From positions 15,574,281 to 15,638,280 of the forward strand of contig NC_059373.1 of the NCBI RefSeq assembly GCF_019703515.2: a DNA stretch of 64,000 nucleotides, in the 5' to 3' direction. Below are positions 49,531-61,115 of the stretch, in pieces. The stretch's first letter is position 1; the number at the start of each line of letters is the position of its first letter. The notes under the pieces were generated by a model. The model saw nothing but the letters and a program-made list of their open reading frames with translations. It did no database searches and was not told the DNA's origin. Source of the DNA: Myxocyprinus asiaticus (taxonomy: Eukaryota > Chordata > Actinopteri > Cypriniformes > Catostomidae). Made by a program: the position numbers and the translations under genes.

Positions 49531-49533
<3 letters not shown>
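47953..49533 (-). mobile_element. complete Tc1-like transposon (IR/DR type)
   Basis: 1,581 bp bounded by CAGGTGCATCTCAATAAATT and its inverted copy, with TA on both sides (47951-47952 and 49534-49535), as expected for Tc1/mariner. The inverted repeats are about 200 bp long. An inner repeat (48136-48152 and its partner 49333-49350) echoes the outer terminal motif, giving the inverted-repeat/direct-repeat layout seen in Sleeping Beauty-like elements. The arms differ at only a few positions by eye, suggesting a fairly recent insertion. The element sits in a TA microsatellite and encodes an uninterrupted transposase on the - strand. Confidence 0.95.
48233..49270 (-). CDS. Tc1-like DD34E transposase, uninterrupted, 345 aa
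   Basis: Cut-and-paste transposase of the Tc1/mariner superfamily, which binds the inverted repeats, excises the element and reinserts it at TA. The frame is open for 345 codons with an ATG start (MVSQFGSLGY) and a C-terminal KAKGAPTKY, a typical end for the family. An N-terminal paired-like helix-turn-helix region covers about residues 18-58, and a basic GRKKCGRKR stretch (61-69) follows in the GRPR-like position. The catalytic triad is D159 (FSDESKF), D249 (FQQDLAPAHTA) and E284 ([11 protein letters not shown]), with 34 residues between the last two. Length is normal for the family (about 340). A possible weak point is Cys152 in AQCSKVLFSDE, where related proteins usually have Trp, so intact does not prove active. 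A second in-frame Met is at residue 13. Confidence 0.95.
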   Translation of the reverse strand: MVSQFGSLGYTIMWKTADLTVVQKTIIDTLHKEGKPQTFIAKEAGCSQSAVSKHDNRKLSGRKKCGRKRCTTNRENRSLMIVKQNRFKNLGELHKEWTEAGVKASRATTHRRVKEFGYSCCIPLVKPLLNHRQRQRHLTWAKEKKNWTVAQCSKVLFSDESKFCISFGNQGPRVWRKGGEAHSPSCLKSSVKFPQSVMIWGAMSSAGVGPLCFFKTKVTAPVYQEILEHFMLPSADQLFKDADFIFQQDLAPAHTAKSTKSWLNDHGVGVLDWPANSPDLNPIENLWGIVKRKMRNKRPKNADELKATVKETWASIPPRQCHKLITSMPRRTEAVIKAKGAPTKY

Positions 49534-49589
<56 letters not shown>

Positions 49590-49604
49590 GTATATATATA
49601 TATA
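49534..49604 (+). repeat. (TA)n array right of the complete Tc1-like transposon
   Basis: About 27 TA units, AATG at 49587-49590, then seven TA units before CG. The architecture repeats that of the left flank. Confidence 0.95.
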
Positions 49605-52039
49605 CGTATATAGTATATGTAATATAATGTGTGTACACCATTGGATGGAATATACTTTCTGGGGTATTATTTACCTTTATGAGGGCATAGCTTTTTCTGA
49701 CCGTAACCATACAGCATCTTTTCGTAATCAGCAGCAAAAACAAAACGTACAGTGGGGCATTCAGACAAATTTGAACAAATAGGGCTGTTACCTAAAAAAA
49801 ATTTCAACATTAAACACAAAATTAATTGTAAATAATGCTCAATGCACATTCAATGTTTTCAGAGCTGGTTTGAGCTTTTGTAAAAAAAAAAAAAAAAACT
49901 GCATATTAGCTACACATTCAACAACATGCACCTTTGAGACTACAAATACAGAACTTACCTGACAGCTTTAGGTCACTACAGTGTCTGCTGAGGCACTAAA
50001 CCCATAGGCTAGGTAGGCTTGGAATGGAATATTATGATATATAACAGATAATAAAACTACAGCAGCATCTTTGCCCCCATATTTTCAATATTTGGGGCAT
50101 TTTTTTGTTTCGTTGGTGAGCCCTGATTTATTTCTGGCCATGGTGTGCAAAGATCTGAGGACACAGGTGCAGAATGTTACTTCCCTCTACTTCCTGTCCC
50201 AGTGGAGAGAGAGCAGCAGCAGCTACCCCTCAGTCTCCCTCTCCCCTCATTCTTAATTGTCCCTTCTTTCCGTCCTGTCTCTGCAGTGTCCCTGTCTCGT
50301 CATCCTCCTCCCCAGGGCTCCTCACTGCAAGTCTCTGTCTGAGCAACCTGACACCAGCTGCAGTGTCCTCCCAAAAGAAGCAGCTTCTTTGTTAAGACTT
50401 TATTATGGATGGTATTTCGTACCCACAGTGTCCAAACCACGATATGACCTCTGTTGACCAACCCCTGCGCTTTTGTCTGTTGCCCTTCTAGCTATGTGAC
50501 ATGACCTAGCTCTAAGAGACCCACCATCATATAACACTGTCCTGCAAAGGAATTTATTTGAAAATGCTGCTGCTTCGGTCAGTCACGAAACCTGGAAGAA
50601 CATGTCAAGGTCATTTCAGAAGTAAATAAATAAATTATATTTTGCTTTAAGACAGAACCACAAAAAAAAAACAATTATTGTAACATTATTTTCATAATAA
50701 TTAAGCCCCCCCCCCCCCCCCCATTCTCATTACCTCAGTGCACAAAAAAATAAATAAAAATAATAATCATTACTATAATGTAAAAAAACACAATTGTATA
50801 AAAATGTATACAGCATGGCAGTATATGTCATACTGCCTTTAATTTATGCTGATTTAAATTAAAAACTAATTTGAATAAGAATTGGTATTTCAATGTTTTT
50901 TACTGTAAAAATAAAGATTTTCAGTGAAATATAAGGATTTTTTTTTTTTATTATTATTAATATTATGAAAATACACATTTTTAATTTTAGAGACATGCAC
51001 TAGCCAGGGCGTGGCATACGGTTTTGGGTGGCTGAATTTGGGACTGCTGAAGTACAGGCTCTTTAGGTACACTCTACCAGCAATTGGAAGACCCCATCTG
51101 CAAAGCCCAGTCAGCTATGATTGTGTATGCCCTCCCTGTCTACCTCTCTGTTTTGGAGCTACATATGGTGAGAAGATATTGTGGATTTAGCCCTAAAATA
51201 GAATACATTTAAATGTGTTTGCAAATAAATGAGGTAAATATTAATTTTTGTTCAACTTTGGGGGTAGGGATACAGTAAATGGGACTGCCGGCTTTGATTG
51301 CATCAGTACAAGTTCATCTTGGCTAAAATATTAGACCAAGTAAAACCATTGAAATGTTCTAAACTTGCTTAGAGCCTTTAATCTTGAGTGGTGACGTTAT
51401 TTTAGTTAGCTGGCAGCCTTATTCCTGTGAAATATTTTGGTCCACTTGCTGTTTGGGGGAAACTTATGTAGTTTAGCATTTTGTGTCACTGAATGATTCC
51501 AAAGTTTATTTGTTTTTGTTGGTTGTCGGAGTCTATAAAAGTTTAGTCTGAAATGCCGCTTTCAGCCTTCACAGGCATTTGACTCCAACTAAAAAGGCTC
51601 CTTTGATTTAAGTTTGGCAATCAAAACCCTTCACAAATGCTGATTAGGAGCTGTTTTCTTCCCATTGCTTGGCTGCACAGATTCAGACCAAAACAAGGTT
51701 TTACCAGTACAAAGGGTTGTCACAGCACAACTTCAGCCCACTTAGCTGTTTAGCGCTTTGACATCTTAAGAATATTTTAACTGCTGAAGTCTGTGATCTA
51801 TGAAAAAAGTGACTATTCCATCTGTAAATGCTTCTCACGCAGAACAAGAACTAAAGAGTGACCGCATGCGGGCTTGTGCTGATATGTGCCAAATCAGACT
51901 TGAGTGCAAAGTCACGTCATCGCAGTCCTGCCAACCATCTGGATATAAACTGGTGCTTTGAGACACATCTGTTCATCAACATGCCAGGGTCTGAATCACA
52001 CTTCCAACCATTCAGGCCCACACAGCCAGTCAGGACTAA
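49605..52039. other. intronic sequence, nothing recognised
   Basis: A poly-C run (50706-50722) and AT-rich sequence. Overlapping Ser/Pro-rich frames at 50071-50457 are read in several frames at once and look like chance in a pyrimidine-rich stretch. Confidence 0.6.
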
Positions 52040-52200
52040 AATATATCCCTTTATGGTGACAGGACAGCCAGTATTTTACAAAAGTGTGTCCCTGTTCTCT
52101 GACAAGCCAGCCAATCAAGACACGTTTTTGTCCCTGTGTCCTGACAGAATAACTGGTTTGTATGGACCTAGGTGTCCCTGTGTGCTGACAGTCCAATCAA
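52040..52200 (+). repeat. about 43-bp tandem repeat, roughly four units
   Basis: The phrase GTCCCTGT.nnn.CTGACA followed by a CCAGCCAATCAAG-like segment recurs near 52087, 52130 and 52174, with a more diverged unit near 52047. The 163-codon open frame across it (51858-52349) is probably fortuitous. Confidence 0.65.
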
Positions 52201-52215
52201 GCATAATAAATAAAA

Positions 52216-52480
52216 ATGATTTATTTACGCTTATGTCATTCCAAACTCTTATGCAACTACTTTTCATGATGACAGTTCATAGTGACCATGTCTGTCAAAC
52301 TCCAGGACAAAAATATATGGCGCATACGAGCACCTTAAATGTTTCATAAATGTAGTCCATACGACATGTGCAGTGTTACAAGTCTTCTAAAGCCATACTA
52401 TACATTGAAGGTTTTGTTTTCTCACTGATAATCTTTACCTCCACCGAAACTTGCGTCTAGCATGATAACGTGTCCGGATT
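52216..52480 (+). repeat. internal fragment of the GTTCACCC-type family
   Basis: It contains TTATGTCATTCCAAACTCTT, TAGTCCATACGACATGTGCA and ACTGATAATCTTTACCTCCA in the order expected for the family. The third of these resembles CACTGATAATCTTCACTTTC at 42040. No termini are visible. Confidence 0.5.
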
Positions 52481-53228
52481 TAAAAAATAAAACATCATGT
52501 TTGGATATTAAACACACGAGAACGTTTTGCTACCAATGATGGCGCCAAGACCTTTTTAAGTTATGGACGCAAACACTAGCTAGATGTGAGCTTCGACTTT
52601 GCAAATAACAAGCAGGTCATATGGACTACTTTTTTGTGCTTTTTATTTGTTCTTTTTGGAGTTTGACATATGTGGTCACTATGAACTAACATAGCTTGGA
52701 AAAAAGCTGCATAAAGATTCTTCAAAAATTTCTTTTTTCATTGAAAAAATAACGGCATACAGGTTTTGCATGACAAGAGGGCGAGCACATTATGGATGGA
52801 CTCTTCCTTAAATATTTTATCTTCCTTCGTTCTGTATCAAGAGCATCATCCAAAAGCTCAAATCACGATTAAGCGAAACTGAAACATTAGTCTCAATCTG
52901 GTTTAAGTAGAGAGGATGGTAGATGAAAGGACAAATTGAGAAGATTTTCATGATAGACTTCAGGTTTTTTTGTATGAGACGAGCCTGTCAAGTGTCTGTA
53001 ACAACCGAAGCTGATCCTCTTGAAAAGGAAATGGAAGTGGAAGTCTTAAGAGTAGAAGTGAGTAAAGCTGACTCATATTTAGACTCTTTAGAGAGATTCA
53101 TGCTTACATATGGATATACATGCATGCAGTCTTGCTTTCATATGGATATACTCAAAAGCTCTGTTCCAAAACCTAGTGAGCTGCCTCACTGCCTACATAG
53201 GCTGCTGGCTTGTAACGCTGTGTCTTAA

Positions 53229-53727
53229 AGCCCAGTGTATACTTTAGTTTCGACATGAACGCTTAGCGTATGCATACTGTCGAATGCGCAGCCTTGCAAA
53301 GTATACTCCATTTACTGTGTGCACATACACAGACGGTTGGCGCATGCATGCTCTGACTGCTTTGAGATCCTGGACTATTTCTATTCAGGAGTTTAGACCC
53401 ATAAAGATGTCTTTATATTCCTTCAGACTCAAATTATACAAAGGCATGTATCTCCTGACCTCACACGCTTCCACTGTTGGTGTTTCCTGCTTCATGTCCT
53501 GTTGTTTAGTGGAGATTACATCTTCTAGTGCTTGTTTGTGACAACAACTTTGTGAGTGTTACCACCTTGTGGACCCACTAAGAAGTGCAAATAATTCCAG
53601 GCGCATATGCATTAAGCACATTTAGAGTACTCGCGGTTAGAAAAATCTGGCTGCATGCGTTCAGGCTGCTGATGATTAAATTTGCGTCACGCGTCCTGAG
53701 CGTTCTCTCCGAAGTATACTTTGGGCT
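53229..53727. mobile_element. TTAA-flanked MITE with AAGTATACTT-type ends
   Basis: The left end is AGCCCAGTGTATACTTTAG and the right end GAAGTATACTTTGGGCT. TTAA sits at 53225-53228 and overlaps the right boundary at 53727-53730. The interior has CpG-rich sequence (GCGTCACGCGTCC) unlike its surroundings. It appears related to the element at 637-937. The flanks (GTTCCAAAACCTAG left, GTTTGGAACTAGC right) may be the two ends of an older element into which it inserted. Confidence 0.78.
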
Positions 53728-54514
53728 TAACTGTCATGGAACCTCATATGGTAAGTGACCAGTTTGGAACTAGCAATCTATAATTTGGGCAAAACGAAGT
53801 ATATTACCCGTTGAGTAACAAAGAAACATGGTCACATACTATAATACATTATTGAAGCCGGATTTGATTCCTGTGGTGTAGCCAGGGCACATGGCTGTTA
53901 TAGGATTATATGAAGGGGATGTTTCCTGGAAGGCCTGTTGGTTATGTTTTGGATGCTAATTGAAACTAGCATAAGCCCTCTAATGAGTACTAATTGCTAT
54001 AATTAATTAGTTACAGTGAGAGTGTTGGAAAGGCAGTACGGACACTTCAGAGGGGCTCACAAACACACACAGAGCCGTAAGCGTCTTGGAGTGCCCTTCT
54101 AGTGACTGGTTGGCTGTTGTATTCGTACACACGAGTATGTGATCTCACAGTTAACTTTCATATGCATGATTTGGGTTCTATTACAATGGATAAAATTACA
54201 GTAACTGTAATTATAAATGTTTCCCCATTAAACTGTAATCAAATAGGAATCATGTTTCTTCTGCATTTTGGAGTGCTAATGTATTGCTGGTCAAATGGAT
54301 TGTAATGCAATTAAAAAGACAGAGATCTGACCTGAAGTTTTCAAGCTACGTTCCATGTATACAAACGTAACTTCTACCAGAGTGAGGGTAGACAATATGA
54401 AAATAACCTATGAAAGTAATTGGCCAGACAAACATAGTCCCATCCCAAAGTCACGCTATTGGTTAAGTCATTGTTGCAGTGTTTGTCTGGGATGCTTAAA
54501 CCAACAGTTCAATG

Positions 54515-54960
54515 TGTATGTAATGTTTTGCGCTTTTCTTATACTACACTCAAAGCTCTTTACATTGTGAACAGGGGACTCTTCTTAACTACCATCAGTG
54601 TGCAGCATCCATCTGGATGATGCGAGGGCAGACGCACCAGTACAGTCACCACACACCAGCTATTGGTGGAGAGGAGAGAGTAGAGTAATGCAGCCAATTA
54701 ATGGGTGGGATTATTAGGAGGCCATGATTGATAAGGGCCAAGGGGGTGCGGGGACACCAGGGTTACACCCCTACTCTTTACAAGAAGTGCCCTGGGATTT
54801 TTAATGACCACAGAGAGTCAAGACCTCGGTTTAACGTCATATCCGAAAGACGGTGCCTTTTTACAGTGTCCCATTCACTGTACTGGGGCGTTAGGACTCA
54901 CACAGACCGCTGGTTGAGCACCCCCTGCTGGCCTCACTAGAACCTCTTCCAGCAATGCAG
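54515..54960 (-). mobile_element. 5'-truncated copy of the 5S-type SINE
   Basis: It matches the body and tail of the SINE at 29010-29553 (shared words include GGAGGCCATGATTGA as found within AGGAGGCCATGATTG, and CCTCGGTTTAACGTC). It lacks the 5S-like head, breaking off after GAACCTCTTCCAGCA. 5' truncation is typical of target-primed reverse transcription. Confidence 0.82.
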
Positions 54961-55324
54961 ACAGATTTATTTCTGTGAATCAGTACTTTCAAGCTGTCCA
55001 TTTTAATTAATTGGCTCAAAACATTGATTCAACGAGCGTGTTTACATTCATAACTACCAAAGTCAGCTTATTAAAAAAAATCTGCCAATGCAAGAAAACA
55101 GTGTTTACATAAGATTTGAAATCATAGGATTATCCTCTGCTTTTGACGTCAAAGCACAAACAGACATTGCGCACAACATGCAACATGAAATCGGGGAAGT
55201 GGGAAATTGTTTTTATTTTTTATTTTTTTGCTTAAACTGTTTATGGCCTTATCCTGATAAAGGAGAGAGGTTTAAGACATTTACATAACCACACACATTG
55301 CTGGCTTATTAAGCATAATATCAT

Positions 55325-55820
55325 CTCAACCAAGATGATGGTAAATCTGCATACAGAAGGGAGGTTGAACAGCTGGCCATCTGGTGCAGTCAAAACAACC
55401 TGGAGCTGAACACACTTAAAACAGTGGAGATGATAGTGGACTTTAGGAGTCCACCTCATGAACAGATAAAACTACCCCCAAATACTTTCCTTTGGTCAAT
55501 ACAACCATCCATTCCTACTTCTGTCCATATTTCATTTATATTCTTTAACATGTCCTACCTCTTCTTCAATACATTACATCACCTGCACATAACTGTATAC
55601 CTGTATATAAAATATTCTAACAACATTATTGCGTTATTTTATATTTCTCTTTTTTTATCTGTTATATCAGGGGGGTTTATGTCACTATATGTTTAAATGT
55701 ACATGTTTGTATATACATATGTTGCATTCTCTTTCACTGGAAGCTTCACTTTGTTACCATGACAAATTCCTTGTGTAAGCATGGTGTGTGTAAGCAATAA
55801 AGCTCATTCTGATTCTGATA
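55325..55820 (+). mobile_element. L2-type LINE 3' end with reverse transcriptase remnant
   Basis: A short reading DDGKSAYRREVEQLAIWCSQ, then NNLELNTLKTVEMIVDFRSP matches the region after the catalytic Asp pair of L2/CR1-group reverse transcriptases. It then passes abruptly to 3' untranslated sequence ending GCAATAAAGCTCATTCTGAT and TCTGATAA, the usual 3' terminus of fish L2 elements. It is strongly 5'-truncated and lacks most of the coding region. Confidence 0.8.
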
Positions 55821-56879
55821 ATCAGAGTAAGATTGTGCATGTAAATGTGATCACTGATTAATTTGCGTCATCAATGAAAAATGTTCACAGTAAAGTGTAC
55901 TTTTTGCTCCTCATGGCCCCATTTTTGCTTGCGTTGAATTAAATATTCCGTCTTCTCTGACTAATTTTAATAGTAAAAATAACAATACCAATTGTGAAAG
56001 TCTATCACCAGTTGAAAATTAACGCAATATTTTTATGAATGTCCAAGTTCACTTTTATGCTAATGTTGTCTCAAATTATGATTTCCCACATTACACATGT
56101 TTGTCTATATTTAGTTTCAGTTAGTTTTTGTGGGGTTTTCTCATGAGGTTGATGTCTGGGAGGTGGGCTACTGCACCTCAGGCTAATTGTTTTGCCTCAA
56201 AAGTGACGGCCATTTTGGCTCATTTCCCGGGCAAGCTTTCATTCGGATCTGGGAACAGGGGCTAGTATTTTTGAGAGAAAGTTATAGAATGCACTGGAAA
56301 GGGAGGTAAATGAAACATTGGAGATTTAAAAACAAGACCTCATTATGCTAGTCTCCCCCATCAACCATGTGCAGAATGCATATGATTAGCACACTCCAAA
56401 TGGAGGCATTTACTGGAGTTGCAATGGAGATGCAGCATAAAGCTTGCTTAGGTCTTTATTTGGGCAGGTTAATATAATTGTACCCAACCTGTGAAATAAA
56501 CCCAAACACATAGGGTGAGCCTCACTTTTTAGACTAATATTGATTCACTCAACAGCAGTTTTCTCGTAATACTTCTCATAACACTTTACTCTGCTATGCA
56601 TTTCATCTCACATAGTTGTTCATTCCAACACATTCACTTCTCACAAACACTTGTGTTTGCCAGTGCACAATCACACGCTCAGACACCCTCACTAATGTAT
56701 AAACGCACACTTTTACGCACTCTCATCTTCACTGTGCTCTTTGTTTGGAGTGGTCTGAGCTTCCCAAGGTCAAAAGATGCTTGATGTTTGACAGAATATT
56801 AAGAAAAGAAGCTACTTTGAAATCAAACAAGTACACACACACCATTACAGTGTAAGGACTGTGCCTGTACCATGGCTCA
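55821..56879. other. intronic sequence, nothing recognised
   Basis: No repeat or coding signal was identified. 56150-56420 has mixed composition and no low-complexity sequence. Confidence 0.6.
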
Positions 56880-57475
56880 ATGATGCTATCTGATTTGATT
56901 ATACAAAGGTACCGAATGATTGCCATATTAATTGCAAAGAATACCGTGGAACTACGATGGTATGTCAAGAACATTATGGTTTCTTTGGATTTCCATATTT
57001 CCATGTCGCAATATCCACAGTACTCATTGATTATCATATTCAAATACCATGTTATACACATGGAACTCCAAGGTATTTAAAAGGACATCATGGTAATACC
57101 ATTGTATATGTCCAGGAAACCATTATAGTTCAATGGTACCATGTCTGCAAAATAATGGTAATTGAATACCATGTTCATACCATGCTATTTTCTTGGTACT
57201 CCTAGGTATTTTAAATAATACCATGGGATTACCATGGTACATGACCAAAAACATGGTATTACCTTGGGACATGCACCAAAAACCATGGTAATTGACTAAT
57301 ATGGTATGTTATTTACTTTGTACTCAAGGTATTTCAAGTAATACCATCGCATTATCATGACCAAAAATATGGTATTATCATGGTACTTGTCTAAAACTTC
57401 CATAGTACCATGTTAAAAAAAATAACATGGTAATGCCATTTTGTACCATACCTTAGTCATAGTGCCTACACAGTA
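56880..57475. repeat. ATGGTA-rich degenerate tandem repeat
   Basis: Units beginning AAGGTATTTAAA, AGGTATTTTAAATAATACC and AGGTATTTCAAGTAATACC start near 57071, 57204 and 57327, a period of about 123-133 bp. Each unit contains several CATGGTA and TACCATG words, so the whole is rich in inverted repeats. Open frames in it are translations of the repeat. Confidence 0.7.
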
Positions 57476-57912
57476 CTAATTCTGCAGATGTTTTACCCTC
57501 TAAACACACATATACATCCAGGTCAGTCAGTTAAGACAATGACAATAACTGGTTTATAGTGCTTTTAATGTAAACGCTTGGCTACTGTGCCAGTTGTCTT
57601 TCTGTTCAGGGTTGCTAATTCACCGGTGTATGGAAAATGTCAGCACAATTTCTGTCCTCTGCTCACACTTAGTGTGGCACGGAGTGAGCATCAGTGTTTG
57701 CAGACCGTCTGATATTACTCCTCAGGTAGCTAATCTACGTGAAATGGCACCACAGAGACCACGGCTTGCCCTCCAACCTCATTCATATTCTATCACATTA
57801 ACGCGGGATCAGTCTGATATCCAGACAGCTGGGGCGCGTGCGTGTGCGCTCACACGCGTGCCTTGTTTGTTCACTTTGCGACAGAATGGCCTCTGTGCCT
57901 CTCTTTCCTTCT

Positions 57913-57915
<3 letters not shown>

Positions 57916-57943
<28 letters not shown>
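57916..57943 (+). repeat. (GT)n microsatellite
   Basis: About 14 GT units, about 1.4 kb upstream of ext1 exon 2. Confidence 0.95.
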
Positions 57944-57994
57944 AGCCTGCCATTTCAGGCACTATTCAATGTGAGCATCTACTAATGCTTCTGT

Positions 57995-58440
57995 CCTTCT
58001 GCTCTTCTTTCTTTCTTTTGGTCATTCTTTATTTCTTTTGTTACTTTTTTCATTATTCGTTCTTTTCCTTTTGTTCTTTCGTTTGTTCGCTCTTTCATTT
58101 GTTATTTTGTGCTTTTCGTTCACTCGTTTGTTCATTCTTTTATTTTCTGTTCGATTTTCTTTCTTTTTTGTTCTATCGTTCAGTATTATTTTTTGGTTGG
58201 TCATTGTTCTTTTTTTTATTGCTTTCTTTTATTTTCCATTTATTGTTTTCTTTTTGTTCTTTCATTCATTCTACCTTTTTTCCTTTTGTTGTTCTTTTTT
58301 GTTCATTTGTTCTTTTTCTTTTTCTTTTATTTTTGTTCGTTGTTTGTTTTCTTTCTTTTGTTCTTTCATTCATTATTTCTTTTTGATCATTAGTTGTTTT
58401 TTCTTTCCTTCCTACTGTCCTTCCTTCCAAACTTCCAAAT
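57995..58440 (+). repeat. T/C-rich low-complexity block
   Basis: Nearly pure pyrimidine sequence built from variants of TTGTTCTTTC and GTTCATTC. Overlapping open frames in all three forward frames (for example 57985-58386) give Phe/Leu/Ser-rich translations that mimic membrane proteins, and so does the reverse strand with Lys/Asn/Glu. Not coding. Confidence 0.9.
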
Positions 58441-59700
<1,260 letters not shown>

Positions 59701-61029
59701 CTTCCATCTCGGATGTACGTCATTGCTTACGCTGCGCAAATGCCTACTACTGGCAGAACCCGTGCAATGGGTTGAAATGGAACGGACTAAGCCCTTGATC
59801 ACTTGGAGCTCGTTGTCTCTTGCAATAGGGCCGATGTCATTTTTTGGCGATTTTTGCACCTGAGAAGACAGATTGAGGTAAAGTTTAGTTCTAATTTCAG
59901 TGGCATATGTATAAATCTTGTCATGTATAAATGAACTTTTTATTAGAATGAATTGTTAGAAAGGATTAAGTTTTACACAAATTAAAATTGTAACATTGCA
60001 ATGAACTCATAGGCTACGACTGTGTCAGTTTAAGTTTGCTACAAGTATTTTGCAGTTAAATCCCAATATAACTCTTCTAAACTGTTTATCTGACCTAACT
60101 TCACTTACAGCAGTAAACAATTCTATGTTATATCATTCACTAGAGTTGTGTGTTACATCAGTCGAGTCAGTCAAAATCAAGGGGTTGGGGGTCTGTCAGC
60201 AGAAACTTCCCTTGCCCTCTTAACAAGTGGAATGGACTTCCAAAATGGTGGCAGGGATTCCCCAAGGTGAAGTGCTTACGGAAGTTAGTGAGTGGATGTT
60301 TAAAGTGAAGTGGAGTGCAGCCCGTATGTCCTTCCAAACTTCCTTCATTCTCTACATCCTTTTTCCACACTTGCTTGCTTCCTTCCTTGTGAGGACCTCC
60401 CAATGCTCCCATTGACTACTGTTGTTCTAAAATTCAGCTAATCATAGTTTCTACACCCTAGCCCTACACCTGTTATCTTTAGACACCTTATGGCAATTTT
60501 AGTATTTAATTAAGCCAAAATGTTTCCATTTATGAACCTTTTTTTGCTAATGTTCACCATCCTTACAAGTCAGTTCCAAGAGATTTTACTATGAGGCCAT
60601 TTTCAGAAGTTTGGCCCTCACATGTATTGCCAAACAGTATACGCACACACTTTCCTGATAGATCTCATTTTGCACACACTCCCAAACCTCAGTGTTTTAC
60701 CCCTGGAGCGCGCACACACTCTTCTGAGTGTGTACGTGTGTAAACACTGTATGCCTTGTGGTGCACTCTGCTCAGCTGACGCCTTTATGACCTCTAGAGT
60801 GGCAGGTTCTCATTACGTCAAACAGCTGTCAGACACAGCAGCTGCTCATCCCTCCATTTCTACACCTCTAACTCACTTCAAAGGAAACTCACTTTTCCTT
60901 TAGTGCCCCCTTTTTTTTTTTTTTTTCTCTCACCATAATTTTTCCATTAACAATATGGTGGAAAATATGTTATTCTTATTCTTGACACTCTTCTTTCTTT
61001 CTATCTTTATTTCCTCCTTTCTCTTTCTT

Positions 61030-61115
61030 CAATCCAAACATCCCTCTGAACTTCTTTTCCTACAAACTAACTTCCTTCAAACTTCCTTCCCTACAAGTTA
61101 ACTTGCTTCCTTCCC
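61030..61115 (+). repeat. dispersed piece of the CTTCC minisatellite
   Basis: CAAACATCCCTCTGAACTTC and CTTCAAACTTCCTTCCCTAC are variants of the array beside exon 2. A similar piece lies at 60325-60390. Confidence 0.7.

Noticed and set aside
49480..49782. Tyr/Ile repeat frames on both strands
   Set aside because: Translations of the TA array flanking the Tc1-like transposon.
50071..50457. Ser/Pro-rich overlapping frames
   Set aside because: Open in several frames over a pyrimidine-rich stretch, with no initiation context or family match.
51858..52349. 163-codon frame as a novel repeat protein
   Set aside because: It is explained by a short tandem repeat. The start is arbitrary and there is no signal or domain.
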